A DNA stretch of 64,000 bases, taken from positions 62,001 to 126,000 of the forward strand of contig CATQJD010000145.1 of NCBI GenBank assembly GCA_958298945.1, read 5' to 3'. The translations under genes were made by a program, and so were the position numbers. The notes under the pieces were generated by a model. The model was not told where the DNA came from and did no database searches. It saw nothing but the letters and a program-made list of their open reading frames with translations. Below are positions 1-14,900 of this stretch, one piece after another. Each line of letters begins with the position of its first letter. Position 1 is the first letter of the stretch. This DNA is from Atherix ibis. Its lineage: Eukaryota > Arthropoda > Insecta > Diptera > Athericidae.

Positions 1-59
1 AAACCAACAAACCAACAAGGCAACAAGCCAACAAACCAACAAACCAACAAACCAACAAA

Positions 60-640
60 TCAACAAACCATCAAGCCAACAAACCAACAAACCAACAAAC
101 CAACAAGCCAACAAACCAACAAACCAACAAACCAACAATACAACAAACCAACAAACCAACAAACTAACAAACCAACAAACCAACAAACCAACAAGCCAAC
201 AAACCAACCACCCAACAAGCCAAAAAACTAGCAAACCAACAAACCAGAAAACGAACAAACCAACAAACCAACAAACAAACAAACGAACAAACCAACAAAC
301 AAGTAAACCAACAAACCAACAAACGAACAAACCAATAAACCAACAAACCAACAAACCAACAAACCAACAAGCCAACAAACCAACAAACCAACAAGCCAAC
401 AAGCCAACAAACCAACAAACCAACAAACCAAAAAACCAACAAACCAACAAACGAACAAATCAACAAACCAACAAACCAACAAATCAACAAACCAACAAAC
501 CAACAAACGAACAAACCAACCAACAAACAAACCAACAAACCAACAAACAAACAAACCAACAAACCAACAAACCAACAAACAAATAAACCAACAAACCAAC
601 AAGCCAATAAACCAACAAACCAACAAACCAACAAGCCAAC
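60..640. repeat. Variant-rich block related to 5.63-6.34 kb
   Basis: This block shares an ordered set of rare variants with 5,630-6,340: CCATCAAG (68 and 5,634), a TACAACAAA unit (near 139 and 5,761) and a CTAGCAAA unit (228 and 5,850). Spacing between the matching markers is 5,566 to 5,622 bp and differs by whole octamers, so units were gained or lost after duplication. Related blocks carrying CCATCAAG also occur near 7,826, 10,513, 12,573 and 13,988. The left end of the window cuts the array. Confidence 0.6.
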
Positions 641-2958
641 AAGCCATCAAAATTACAAACCAACAACCCAACAAACCAACAAATTAACAAACCAGCAAAC
701 CAACAAACGAACAAACGAACAAACCAACAAACCAACAAGCGAACAAACCAATAAGCCAACAAACCAACAAACCAACAAACAAACAAACCAACAAACCAAC
801 GAACCAACAAACCAACAAACCAACAAACCAACAAGCCAACAAGCCAACAAGCCAACAAGCCAACAAGCCAACAAAATAACAAACCAACAACCCAATAAAC
901 CAACAAGTTGACAAATCAGCAAACCAACAAATGAACAAACTAACAAACCAACAAGCCAACAAGCCAACAAGCCAACAAACCAACAAGCCAACAAACCAAC
1001 AAACCAACAAACCAACAAACCAACAAACGAAAAAAACCAACAAACCAACAAGCCAACAAGCCAACCAACCAACAAACCAACAAACAAATAAACCAACAAA
1101 CCAACAAACCAACAAACCAACAAACCAACAAACCAACAAACCAACAAACGAACAAACCAACAAACCAACAAGCCAACAAGCCAACAAACCAACAAACCAA
1201 CAAACCAAGTAACAAACAAAAAAACAAACCAACAATCCAACAAACCAACAAACGAACAAACCACCAAACAAACAAACCAACAAACCAACAAACCAACAAA
1301 CCAACAAGCCAACAAGCCAACAAACCAACAAACCAACACCAACAAACCAACAAACAAACAAACAAACAAGCCAACAAACCAACAAGCCAACAAACCAACA
1401 AACCCACAAACCAACAAACGAACAAACCAACAAACAAACAAACCAACAAACCAACAAACCAACAAACCCACAAACCAACAAGCCAACAAGCCAACAAACC
1501 AACAAAACAACAAACCACCAAGCCAACAAGCCAACAAACCAACAAACCAATAAGCCAACAAACCAGCAATCCAACAAACCAACAAAAAAACAAGCCAACA
1601 AACCAAAAAACGAACAAACCAACAAACCAACAAACCAACAAACCAACAAGCCAACAAGCCAACAAGCCAACAAACCAACAAACCAACAAACCAACAAACC
1701 AACAAACCAACAAACCAACAAACCAACAAACCAACAAGCCAACAAGCCAACAAACGAACAAACCAACAAACCAACAAGCCAACAAGCCAACAAGCCAACA
1801 AACCAACAAACCAACAAACCAACAAACCAACAAACCAACAAACCAACAAACCAACAAGCTAACAAACCAACAAACCCACAAACCAATAAACGAACAAACC
1901 AACAAACAAACAAACCAACAAACCAACAAACCAACAAACCAACAAACAACCAAGCCAACAAACCAACAAACCAACAAACCAACAAACGAACAAACCAACA
2001 AACCAACAAGCCAACAAGCCAACCAACCAACAAACCAACAAACCAATAAACCAACAAAAAAACAAGCCAACAAACCAAAAAACGAACAAACCAACAAACC
2101 AACAAACCAACAAACCAACAAGCCAACAAGCCAACAAGCCAACAAACCAACAAACCAACAAACCAACAAACCAACAAACCAACAAACCAACAAACCAAAA
2201 AGCCAACAAGCCAACAAACGAACAAACCAACAAACCAACAAGCCAACAAGCCAACAAACCAACAAGCCAACAAACTAAAAACCCAACAAACCAACAAGCC
2301 AACAAACCAACAAACCAACAAAAAAACAAGCCAACAAACCAAAAAACGAACAAACCAACAAACCAACAAACCAACAAACCAACAAGCCAACAAGCCAACA
2401 AGCCAACAAACCAACAAACCAACAAACCAACAAACCAACAAACCAACAAACCAACAAACCAACAAACCAACAAGCCAACAAACCAACAAACGAACAAACC
2501 AACAAACCAACTAGCCAACAAGACAACAAACCAACAAGCCAACAAACCAAAAATCCAACAAACCAACAAGCCAACAAACCAACAAACCAATAAACCAACA
2601 AACCAACAAACCAACAAACCAACAAACCAACAAACCAACAAACCAACAAACCAACAAGCCAACAAGGCAACAAACCAACAAGCCAACAAACGAACAAACC
2701 AACAAACAAACAAACCAACAAGCTAACAAACCACAAAACCAACAAACCAACAAGCCAACAAATCAACACACCAACACACCAACAAACAAACAAACCAACA
2801 AAGCAACAAACCAACAAACCAACAAACCAACAAACCAACAAACCAACAAGCCAACAAACCAATAAGCCAACAAACGCACAAACCAACAAACCAACAAACC
2901 AACAAACCAACAAACCAACAAACCAACAAACCAACAAGCCAACAAGGCAACAAACCAA
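608..2958. repeat. 2,359-bp higher-order repeat, copy 1
   Basis: The left copy of a direct tandem duplication. Sequence from about 608 matches sequence from about 2,967 at a constant offset of 2,359 bp. Diagnostic shared features are a CCATCAAA-ATTACAAA pair (643 and 3,002), GTTGAC (near 907 and 3,266), a 1-bp register gain in a seven-A run (1,028 and 3,387) and a 2-bp loss (1,333 and 3,692). The period is 7 modulo 8, which equals the net slip of +1 and -2 inside the unit. Near 2,715 the offset becomes 2,367, meaning one octamer was gained or lost in one copy. The left boundary is set by the first disagreement, CCAATAAA versus CCAACAAA near 607. Confidence 0.85.
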
Positions 2959-5330
2959 CAAGCCAACAAACCAACAAACCAACAAACCAACAAGCCAACA
3001 AGCCATCAAAATTACAAACCAACAACCCAACAAACCAACAAATTAACAAACCAGCAAACCAACAAACGAACAAACGAACAAACCAACAAACCAACAAGCG
3101 AACAAACCAATAAGCCAACAAACCAACAAACCAACAAACAAACAAACCAACAAACCAACGAACCAACAAACCAACAAACCAACAAACCAACAAGCCAACA
3201 AGCCAACAAGCCAACAAGCCAAAAAGCCAACAAAATAACAAACCAACAACCCAATAAACCAACAAGTTGACAAATCAGCAAACCAACAAATGAACAAACT
3301 AACAAACCAACAAGCCAACAAGCCAACAAGCCAACAAACCAACAAGCCAACAAACCAACAAACCAACAAACCAACAAACCAACAAACGAAAAAAACCAAC
3401 AAACCAACAAGCCAACAAGCCAACCAACCAACAAACCAACAAACCAATAAACCAACAAACCAACAAACCAACAAACCAACAAACCAACAAACCAACAAAC
3501 CAACAAACGAACAAACCAACAAACCAACAAGCCAACAAGCCAACAAACCAACAAACCAACAAACCAAGTAACCAACAAAAAAACAAACCAACAATCCAAC
3601 AAACCAACAAACGAACAAACCACCAAACAAACAAACCAACAAACCAACAAACCAACAAACCAACAAGCCAACAAGCCAACAAACCAACAAACCAACACCA
3701 ACAAACCAACAAACAAACAAACAAACAAGCCAACAAACCAACAAGCCAACAAACCAACAAACCCACAAACCAACAAACGAACAAACCAACAAACAAACAA
3801 ACCAACAAACCAACAAACCAACAAACCCACAAACCAACAAGCCAACAAGCCAACAAACCAACAAAACAACAAACCACCAAGCCAACAAGCCAACAAACCA
3901 ACAAACCAACAAACCAATAAGCCAACAAACCAGCAATCCAACAAACCAACAAAAAAACAAGCCAACAAACCAAAAAACGAACAAACCAACAAACCAACAA
4001 ACCAACAAACCAACAAGCCAACAAGCCAACAAGCCAACAAACCAACAAACCAACAAACCAACAAACCAACAAACCAACAAACCAACAAACCAACAAACCA
4101 ACAAGCCAACAAGCCAACAAACGAACAAACCAACAAACCAACAAGCCAACAAGCCAACAAGCCAACAAACCAACAAACCAACAAACCAACAAACCAACAA
4201 ACCAACAAACCAACAAACCAACAAGCCAACAAACCAACAAACCCACAAACCAATAAACGAACAAACCAACAAACAAACAAACCAACAAACCAACAAACCA
4301 ACAAACCAACAAACAACCAAGCCAACAAACCAACAAACCAACAAACCAACAAACGAACAAACCAACAAACCAACAAGCCAACAAGCCAACCAACCAACAA
4401 ACCAACAAACCAATAAACCAACAAAAAAACAAGCCAACAAACCAAAAAACGAACAAACCAACAAACCAACAAACCAACAAACCAACAAGCCAACAAGCCA
4501 ACAAGCCAACAAACCAACAAACCAACAAACCAACAAACCAACAAACCAACAAACCAAAAAGCCAACAAGCCAACAAACGAACAAACCAACAAACCAACAA
4601 GCCAACAAGCCAACAAACCAACAAGCCAACAAACCAAAAACCCAACAAACCAACAAGCCAACAAACCAACAAACCAACAAAAAAACAAGCCAACAAACCA
4701 AAAAACGAACAAACCAACAAACCAACAAACCAACAAACCAACAAGCCAACAAGCCAACAAGCCAACAAACCAACAAACCAACAAACCAACAAACCAACAA
4801 ACCAACAAACCAACAAACCAACAAACCAACAAGCCAACAAACCAACAAACGAACAAACCAACAAACCAACTAGCCAACAAGACAACAAACCAACAAGCCA
4901 ACAAACCAAAAATCCAACAAACCAACAAGCCAACAAACCAACAAACCAATAAACCAACAAACCAACAAACCAACAAACCAACAAACCAACAAACCAACAA
5001 ACCAACAAACCAACAAACCAACAAGCCAACAAGGCAACAAACCAACAAGCCAACAAACGAACAAACCAACAAACCAACAAACCAACAAGCTAACAAACCA
5101 CAAAACCAACAAACCAACAAGCCAACAAATCAACACACCAACACACCAACAAACAAACAAACCAACAAAGCAACAAACCAACAAACCAACAAACCAACAA
5201 ACCAACAAACCAACAAGCCAACAAACCAATAAGCCAACAAACGCACAAACCAACAAACCAACAAACCAACAAACCAACAAACCAACAAACCAACAAACCA
5301 ACAAGCCAACAAGGCAACAAACCAACAAGC
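2959..5330. repeat. 2,359-bp higher-order repeat, copy 2
   Basis: The right copy of the 2,359-bp duplication. It repeats nearly all the rare variants of copy 1 in order, including both register slips (3,387 and 3,692). A few point differences are visible, for example a CAAATAAA unit near 1,085 against CCAATAAA near 3,444, and AACAAAAAAA against ACCAACAAAA after the GTAAC motifs at 1,209 and 3,568. From about 5,311 the sequence instead follows the next, 280-bp duplication. Confidence 0.85.
5031..5310. repeat. 280-bp tandem duplication, copy 1
   Basis: Thirty-five octamers. It begins with a GGCAACAAA unit at 5,033 and includes GCTAACAAA (5,089), CCACAAAA (about 5,098) and two CACACC variants (about 5,132-5,148). 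The same markers recur exactly 280 bp later. A related single copy lies near 2,664-2,790. Confidence 0.8.
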
Positions 5331-5450
5331 CAACAAACGAACAAACCAACAAACCAACAAACCAACAAGCTAACAAACCACAAAACCAACAAACCAACAA
5401 GCCAACAAATCAACACACCAACACACCAACAAACAAACAAACCAACAAAG
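5311..5450. repeat. 280-bp tandem duplication, copy 2 (matching part)
   Basis: This repeats 5,031-5,170 at an offset of 280 bp, including GGCAACAAA, GCTAACAAA, CCACAAAA and the paired CACACC variants. The match fades where copy 1 has AAGCAACAAACC and this copy has AAGCAATAAACC (about 5,448), after which different variants follow. Confidence 0.75.
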
Positions 5451-7814
5451 CAATAAACCAACAAACCAACAGACAAACAAACGAACAAACCAACAAACCA
5501 ACAAACCAACAAACAAACAAACCAACAAACGAACAAACCAACAAACTAACAAACCAACAAACCAACAAACCAACAAACCAACAAACCAGCAAACCAACAA
5601 ACCAACAAACCAACAAACCAACAAATCAACAAACCATCAAGCCAACAAACCAACAAACCAACAAGCCAACAAGCCAACAAACCAACAAACCAGCAAACCA
5701 ACAAACGAACAAACGAACAAATCAACAAAACAACAAACCAACAAACCAACAAACCAACAATACAACAAACCAACAAACCAACAAACTAACAAACCAACAA
5801 ACCAACAAGCCAACAAACCAACAAACCAACCAGCCAACAAGCCAAAAAACTAGCAAACCAACAAACCAAAAAACGAAGAAACCAACAAACCAACAAACCA
5901 ACAAACGAACAAACCAACAAACAAGTAAACCAACAAACCGACAAACGAACAAACCAACAAACCAACAAACCAACAAACCAACAAACCAACAAACCAACAA
6001 GCCAACATACCAACAAACCAACAAGCCAATAAGCCAAGAAACCAACAAACCAACAAACCAACAAACGAACAAATCAACAAACCAACAAACCAACAAATCA
6101 ACAAACCAACAAACCAAAAAACCAACAAGCCAACAAACCAATAAACCAACAAACGAACAAATCAACAAACCAACAAACCAACAAATCAACAAACCAACAA
6201 ACCAAGAAACGAACAAACCAACCAACAAACAAACCAACAAACCAACAAACAAACAAACCAACAAACCAACAAACCAACAAACAAACAAACCAACAAACCA
6301 ACAAGCCAACAAACCAACAAACCAACAAACCAACAAGCCAACAAGCCAACAAAATTACAAACCAACAACCCAATAAACCAACAAGTTGACAAATCAGCAA
6401 ACCAACAAATGAACAAACTAACAAACCAACAAGCCAACAAGCCAACAAGCCAACAAACCAACAAGCCAACAAACCAACAAACCAACAAGCCAACAAACCA
6501 ACAAACCAACCAGCCAACAAGCCAAAAAACTAGCAAAACAACAAACCAAAAAACGAAGACACCAACAAACCAACAAACCAACTAACGAACAAACCAACAA
6601 ACAAATAAACCAACAAACCAACAAACGAACAAACCAACAAACCAACAAACCAACAAACCAACAAACCAACAAGCCAACAAACCAACAAACCAACAAGCCA
6701 ACAAGCCAACAAACCAACAAACCAACAAACCAACAAACGAACAAATCAACAAACCAACAAATCAACAAACCAACAAATCAAAAAACCAACAAACCAACAA
6801 GCCAACAAACCAACAAACCAACAAACCAACAAACCAACAAACCAACAAACCAACAAGTCAACAAACCAACAAACCCACAAACCAACAAACGAACAAACCA
6901 ACAAACAAACAAACCAACAAACCAACAAACCAACAAACGCACAAACCAACAAGCCAACAAGCCAACAAACCAACAAACCAACAAACCACCAAGCCAAGAA
7001 GCCAACAAACCAACAAACCAACAAACCAATAAGCCAACAAACCAGCAATCCAACACACCGACAAAAAAACAAGCCAACAAACCAAAAAACGAACAAACCA
7101 ACAAACCAACAAACCAACAAACCAACAAACCAACAAACCAACAAGCCAACAAGCCAACAAGCCAACAAACCAACAAACCAACAAACCAACAAACCAACAA
7201 ACCAACAAACCAACAAACCGACAAGCCAACAAGCCAACAAACGAACAAACCAACAAACCAACAAACCAACAAGCCAACAAACCAACAAACCAACAAACCA
7301 ACAAACCAACAAACCAACAAACCGACAAGCCAACAAGCCAACAAACGAACAAACCAACAAACCAACAAACCAACAAACCAACAAACCAACAAACCAACAA
7401 GCCAACCAGGCAACAAACCAACAAGCCAACAAACGAATAAACCAACAAACCAACAAACCAACAAGCCAAAAAACCACAAAACCAACAAACCAACAAGCCA
7501 ACAAATCAACACACCAACACACCAACAAACAAACAAACCAACAAAGTAACAAACCAACAAACCAACAAACCAACAAACCAACAAACCAACAAGCCAACAA
7601 ACCAATAAGCCAACAAAGGAACAAACCAACAAACCAACAAACCAACAAACCAACAAGCCAACAAACCAACAAACCAACAAACCAACAAACCAACAGACAA
7701 ACAAACGAACAAACCGACAAACCAACAAACCAACAATCAAACAAACCAACAAACCAACAAACGAACAAACCAACAAACCAACAAACCAACAAACCAACAA
7801 ACCAACAAACCAAC

Positions 7815-8750
7815 AAACCAACAAACCATCAAGCATACAAACCAACAAACCAACAAACCAACAAGCCAACAAACCAACAAACCAACAAACCAACAAACGA
7901 ACAAATCAACAAAACAACAAACCAACAAACCAACAAACCAACAAACCAACAAACCAACAATACAACAAACCAACAAACCAACAAACCAACAAACCAACAA
8001 ACCAACAAACCAACAAACCAACAAACCAACAAGCCAACAAACCAACAAACCAACCAGCCAACAAGCCAAAAAACTAGCAAACCAACAAACCAAAAAACAA
8101 ACAAACCAACAAACCAATAAACGAACAAACCAACAAACAAATAAACCAACAAACCAACAAACGAACAAACCAACAAACCAACAAACCAACAAACCAACAA
8201 ACCAACAAGCCAACAAACCAACAAACCAACAAGCCAACAAGCCAACAAACCAACAAACCAACAAACCAATAAACGAACAAATCAACAAACCAACAAACCA
8301 ACAAATCAACAAACCAACAAACCAAAAAACCAACAAACCAACAAACCAACAAACAAACAAGCCAACAAACCAACAAACCTACAAACCAACAAACGAACAA
8401 ATCAACAAACCAACAAACCAACAAACCAACAAATCAACAAACTAACAAACGAACAAATCAACAAACCAACAAACCAACAAATCAACAAACCAACACACCA
8501 ACAAACGAACAAACCAACCAACAAACAAACCAACAAACCAACAAACAAACAAACCAACAAACCAACAAACCAACAAACCAACAAACCAACAAACCAACAA
8601 ACATACAAGCCAACAAACCAACAAACCAACAAGCCAACAAGCCAACAAAATTACAAACCAACAACCTAACAAACCAACAAATTAACAAACCAGCAAACCA
8701 ACAAACGAACAAACTAACAAACCAACAAGCCAACAAGCGAACAAACCAAT
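7815..8750. repeat. 2.65-2.69 kb spaced duplication, copy 1
   Basis: Shared rare markers in order: CCATCAAG followed by CATACAAA (7,826 and 10,513), CTAGCAAA (about 8,075 and 10,721), CCTACAAA (about 8,377 and 11,024) and GCGAACAAA (about 8,736 and 11,392). The spacing drifts from 2,687 to about 2,647 and 2,656 bp in octamer steps, with a further single base explained by the register loss at 9,730-9,737. Confidence 0.7.
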
Positions 8751-10499
8751 AAGCCAACAAACCAACAAACCAACAAACAAACAAACAAACAAACAAACAA
8801 ACCCACAAGCCAACAAGCCAACAAACCAACAAACCAACAAACCACCAAGCCAACAAGCCAACAAACCAACAAACCAACAAACCAATAAACCAACAAACCA
8901 GCAATCCAACAAACCAACAAAAAAACAAGCCAACAAACCACAAAACGAACAAACCAACAAACCAACAAACCAACAAACCAACAAGCCAACAAGCCAACAA
9001 ACCAACAAGCCAACAAACCAAAAACCCAACAAACCAACAAGCCAACAAACCAACAAACCAATAAACCAACAAACCAACAAACCAACAAACCAACAAACCA
9101 ACAAACCAACAAACCAACAAACCAACAAACCAACAAACCAAAAAGCCAACAAGGCAACAAACCAACAAGCCAACAAACGAACAAACCAACAAACCAACAA
9201 ACCAACAAGCCAACAAACCACAAAACCAACAAACCAACAAACCAACAAATCAACACACCAACACACCAACAAACAAACAAACCAACAAAGCAACAAACCA
9301 ACAAACCAACAAACCAACAAACCAACAAACCAACAAGCCAACAAACCAATAAGCCAACAAACGAACAAACCAACAAACCAACAAACCAACAAACCAACAA
9401 GCCAACAAACCAACAAACCAACAAACCAACAAACCAACAGACAAACAAACGAACAAACCAACAAACCAACAAACCAACAAACAAACAAACCAACAAACGA
9501 ACAAACCAACCAACAAACAAACCAACAAACCAAAAAACAAACAAACTAACAAACCAACAAACCAACATACCAACAAACCAACAAACCAACAAGCCAACAA
9601 ACCAACAAACCAACAAACCAACAAGCCAACAAGCCAACAAAATAACAAACCAACAACCCAACAAACCAACAAATTAACAAATCAGCAAACCAACAAACGA
9701 ACAAACTAACAAACCAACAAGCCAACAAGCTAAAAACCAACATACCAACAAACCAACAAACCAACAAACCAACAAACCAACAAACCAACAAACCCACAAA
9801 CCAACAAACGAACAAACCAACAAACAAACAAACCAACAAACCAACAAACCAACAAACCAACAAACCAACAAACCCACAAACCAACAAGCCAACAAGCCAA
9901 CAAACCAACAAACCAACAAACCACCAAGCCAACAAGCCAACAAACCAACAAACCAACAAACCAATAAGCCAACAAACCAGCAATCCAATAAACCAACAAA
10001 AAAACAAGCCAACAAACCAACAAACCAACAAACCAACAAACCAACAAGCCAACAAGCCAACAAACCAACAAGCCAACAAACCAAAAACCCAACAAACCAA
10101 CAAGCCAACAAACCAACAAACCAATAAACCAACAAACCAACAAACCAACAAACCAACAAACCAACAAACCAACAAACCAACAAACCAACAAACCAACAAG
10201 CCAACAAGGCAACAAACCAACAAGACAACAAACGAACAAACCAACAAACCAACAAACCAACAAACCAACAAGCCAACAAACCCACAAACCCACAAACCAA
10301 CAAACCAACAAACCAACAGACAAACAAACGAACAAACCAACAAACCAACAAACCAAAAATCAAACAAACCAACAAACCAACAAACGAACAAACCAACAAA
10401 CCAACAAACCAACAAACCAACAAACCAACAAACCAACAAACCAACAAACCAACAAACCAACAAACCAACAAACCAACAAACCAACAAACCAACAAACCA

Positions 10500-11410
10500 A
10501 CAAATCAACAAACCATCAAGCATACAAACCAACAAACCAACAAGCCAACAAGCCAACAAACCAACAAACCAACAAACCAACAAACGAACAAATCAACAAA
10601 ACAACAAACCAACAAACCAACAAACCAACAATACAACAAACCAACAAACCAACAAACCAACAAACCAACAAACCCACAAGCCAACAAACCAACAAACCAA
10701 CCAGCCAACAAGCCAAAAAACTAGCAAACCAACAAACCAAAAAACGAACAAACCAACAAACCAACAAACCAACAAACCAACAAACAAATAAACCCACAAA
10801 CCAACAAACGAACAAACCAACAAACCAACAAACCAACAAACCAATAAACCAACAAGCCAACAAACCAACAAACCAACAAGCCAACAAGCCAACAAACCAA
10901 CAAACCAACAAACCAATAAACGAACAAATCAACAAACCAACAAACCAACAAATCAACAAACCAACAAACCAAAAAACCAACAAACCAACAAACCAACAAA
11001 CAAACAAGCCAACAAACCAACAAACCTACAAACCAACAAACGAACAAATCAACAAACCAACAAACCAACAAACCAACAAATCAACAAACCAACAAACGAA
11101 CAAATCAACAAACCAACAAACCAACAAATCAACAAACCAACACACCAACAAACGAACAAACCAACCAACAAACAAACCAACAAACCAACAAACAAACAAA
11201 CCAACAAACCAACAAACCAACAAACCAACAAACCAACAAACCAACAAACATACAAGCCAACAAACCAACAAACCAACAAACCAACAAGCCAACAAGCCAA
11301 CAAAATTACAAACCAACAACCCAACAAACCAACAAATTAACAAACCAGCAAACCAACAAACGAACAAACTAACAAACCAACAAGCCAACAAGCGAACAAA
11401 CCAATAAGCC
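10500..11410. repeat. 2.65-2.69 kb spaced duplication, copy 2
   Basis: This is the partner of 7,815-8,750, with the same ordered rare variants. Differences include copy-specific CACAAACC and CACAAGCC units near 10,670 and 10,794. Past about 11,410 the copies diverge, and this copy runs into the +4 register slip at 11,425-11,453. Confidence 0.7.
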
Positions 11411-11424
11411 AACAAACCAACAAA

Positions 11425-11456
11425 CCAACAAACAAACAAACAAACAAACAAACCAA
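11425..11456. other. Half-unit (+4) register slip
   Basis: A row of CAAA tetramers contains an odd number of tetramers, so the CC position moves from 1 to 5 modulo 8 between 11,425 and 11,453. A second slip of this kind is at 18,565-18,577 (5 to 1 modulo 8). Elsewhere CAAACAAA rows contain an even number of tetramers and do not disturb the register. Confidence 0.8.
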
Positions 11457-13019
11457 CAAACCAACGAACCAACAAACCAACAAACCAACAAACCGACAAG
11501 CCAACAAGCCAACAAACCAACAAACCAACAAACCAATAAACCAACAAACCAACAAACCAACAAACCAACAAACAAACAAACAAACAAACCAACAAGCCAA
11601 CAAACCAACAAACCAACCAGCCAACAAGCCAAAAAACTAACAAACCAACAAACCAAAAAACGGACAAACCAACAAACCAACAAACGAACAAACCAACAAA
11701 CAAATAAACCAACAAACCAACAAACCAACAAACCAACAAGACAACAAAACAATAAACAAACAAACCAACAAACCAACAAACCAACAAACAAACAAACCAA
11801 CAAACCAACAAACCAACAAACCAACAAACCAACAAGCCAACAAACCAACAAACCAACAAGCCAACAAGCCAACAAACCAACAAACCAACAAACAAACAAA
11901 CGAACAAATCAACAAACCAACAAACCAACAAACCAACAAACCAACAAACCAACAAACCAACAAACCAAAAAACCAACAAACCAACAAACCAACAAACCAA
12001 CAAACCAACAAACCAACAAACCAACAAGCCAACAAACCAATAAACAAACAAGCTAACAAATCAACAAACCAACAAACCAACAAACGAACAAACCAACCAA
12101 CAAACAAACCAACAAACCAACAAACAAACAAACCAACAAACCAACAAACCAACGAACCAACAAACCAACAAGCCAACAAACCAACAAACCAACAAACCAA
12201 CAAGCCAACAAAATAACAAACCAACAACCCAACAAACCAACAAATTAACAAACAAGCAAACCAACAAACGAACAAACTACCAAATTAACAAGCCAACAAA
12301 CCAACAAACCAACAAACCAACAAACCAACAAACCAACAAGCCAACAAACCAATAAACAAACAAGCCAACAAACCAACAAACCAACAAACCAACAAACCAA
12401 CAGACAAACAAACGAACAAACCAACAAACCAACAAACCAACAAACAAACAAACCAACAAACCAACAAACGAACAAACCAACAAACCAACAAACCAACAAA
12501 CCAACAAACCAACAAACCAACAAACCAACAAACCAACAACCAACAAACCAACAAACCAACAAATCAACAAACCATCAAGCCAACAAACAAACAAACCAAC
12601 AAGCCAACAAGCCAACAAACCAACAAACCAACAAACCAACAAACGAACAAATCAACAAAACAACAAACCAACAAACCAACAAACCAACAAACCAACAATA
12701 CTACAAACCAACAAACCAACAAACTAACAAACCAACAAACCAACAAACGAACAAACCCACAAACCAACAAGCCAACAAGCCAACAAACCAACAATCCAAC
12801 AAACCACCAAGCCAACAAGCCAACAAACCAACAAACCAACAAACCAATAAGCCAACAAACCAGCAAGCCAACAAGCCAACAAACCAACAAACCAACAAAC
12901 CAACAAACGAACAAATCAACAAACCAACAAACCTACAAATCAACAAACCAACAAACCAAAAAACCAACAAACCAACAAACCAACAAACCAACAAACCAAC
13001 AAACCAACAAACCAACAAA

Positions 13020-13340
13020 CCAACAAACCAACAAACCAACAAACAAACAAGCCAACAAACCAACAAACCAACAAACCAACAAACGAACAAATCAACAAAC
13101 CAACAACCCACCAAACCAACAAACCAACAAACCAACAAACGAACAAATCAACAAACCAACAAACCAACAAATCAAAAAACCAACAAACCAACAAACGAAC
13201 AAACCAACCAACAAACAAACCAACAAACCAACAAACAAACAAACCAACAAACCAACAAACCAACAAACCAACAAACCAACAAACCAACAAACCAACAAAC
13301 CAACAAACCAACAAACCAACAAACCAACAAACCAACAAAC
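13020..13340. repeat. 1,559-bp spaced duplication, copy 1
   Basis: An unusual CCCACCAAACC motif (13,107) with flanking TCAACAAA, CGAACAAA and TCAAAAAA units recurs at 14,666. The spacing of 1,559 bp is 7 modulo 8, which is accounted for by the single 1-bp loss at 14,348-14,355 lying between the copies. Confidence 0.65.
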
Positions 13341-14579
13341 CAACAAGCCAACAAGCCAACAAACGAACAAACCAACAAACCAACAAGCCAACAAGCCAAC
13401 AAACCAACAAGCCAACAAACCAAAAACCCAACAAACCAACAAGCCAACAAACCAACAAACCAATAAACCAACAAACCAACAAACCAACAAACCAACAAAC
13501 CAACAAACCAACAAACCAACAAACCAACAAACCAACAAACCAACAAACCAACAAACCAACAAGCCAACAAGGCAACAAACCAACAAGCCAACAAACGAAC
13601 AAACCAACAAACCAACAAACCAACAAGCCAACAAACCACAAAACCAACAAACCAACAAACCAACAAATCAACACACCAACACACCAACAAACAAACAAAC
13701 CAACAAAGCAACAAACCAATAAACTAACAAACCAACAAACCAACAAACCAACAAACCAACAAGCCAACAAACCAATAAGCCAACAAACGAACAAACCAAC
13801 AAACCAACAGACCAACAAACCAACAAACCAACAGACAAACAAACGAACAAACCAACAAACCAACAAACCAACAAACAAACAAACCAACAAACGAACAAAC
13901 CAACAAACCAACAAACCAACAAACCAACAAACCAACAAACCAACAAACCAACAAACCAACAAACCAACAAACCAACAAATCAACAAACCATCAAGCCAAC
14001 AAACCAACAAACCAACAAGCCAACAAGCCAACAAACCAACAAACCAACAAACCAACAAACGAACATCTCAACAAAACAACAAACCAAAAAACCAACAAAC
14101 CAACAAACCAACAATACTACAAACCAACAAACCAACAAACCAACAAACCAACAAACCAACAAACCAACAAACGAACAAACCAACAAACAAATAAACCAAC
14201 AAACTAACAAACGAACAAACCAACAAACCAACAAACCAACAAACCAACAAACCAACAAACAAACAAATCAACAAACCAACCAACCAATAAACCAACAAAC
14301 CAACAAACCAACAAACCAAAAAACCAACAAACCAACAAACCAACAAACCAAAAACCAACAAACCAAAAAACCAACAAGCCAACAAACCAATAAACAAACA
14401 AGCTAACAAGCCAACAAACCAACAAACCAACAAGCCAACAAACCAACAAACCAACAAACCAACAAACCAACAAACGAACAAATCAACAAACCAACAAACC
14501 AACAAATCAACAAACCAACAAACCAAAAAACCAACAAACCAACAAACCAACAAACCAACAAACCAACAAACCAACAAAC

Positions 14580-14900
14580 CAACAAACCAACAAACCAACA
14601 AACAAACAAGCCAACAAACCAACAAACCAACAAACCAACAAACGAACAAATCAACAAACCAACAACCCACCAAACCAACAAACCAACAAACCAACAAACG
14701 AACAAATCAACAAACCAACAAACCAACAAATCAAAAAACCAACAAACCAACAAACGAACAAACCAACCAACAAACAAACCAACAAACCAACAAACAAACA
14801 AACCAACAAACCAACAAACCAACAAACCAACAAACCAACAAACCAACAAACCAACAAGCCAACAAACCAACAAACCAACAAACCAACAAGCCAACAAGCC
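14580..14900. repeat. 1,559-bp spaced duplication, copy 2
   Basis: This is the partner of 13,020-13,340, with the same CCCACC motif and the same order of TCAACAAA, CGAACAAA and TCAAAAAA variants. To the right it leads into an ATTACAAA / CAGCAAA cassette and a 1-bp register gain at 14,955-14,964. Confidence 0.65.

Noticed and set aside
931..1212. 93-codon + strand frame starting with ATG, duplicated identically at 3,290-3,571
   Set aside because: The ATG comes from a TGAAC variant (probable CpG decay) and the protein is NKPTNQQT repeats. Its identity with the second copy is explained by the 2,359-bp duplication, not by selection on a protein.
11733..11760. AAGACAAC and similar GACAAC units as possible insertion-site scars
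   Set aside because: GACAAC is a recurrent point variant (for example near 2,521, 14,075, 17,162, 35,127) in ordinary register, with no target-site duplication or foreign sequence.
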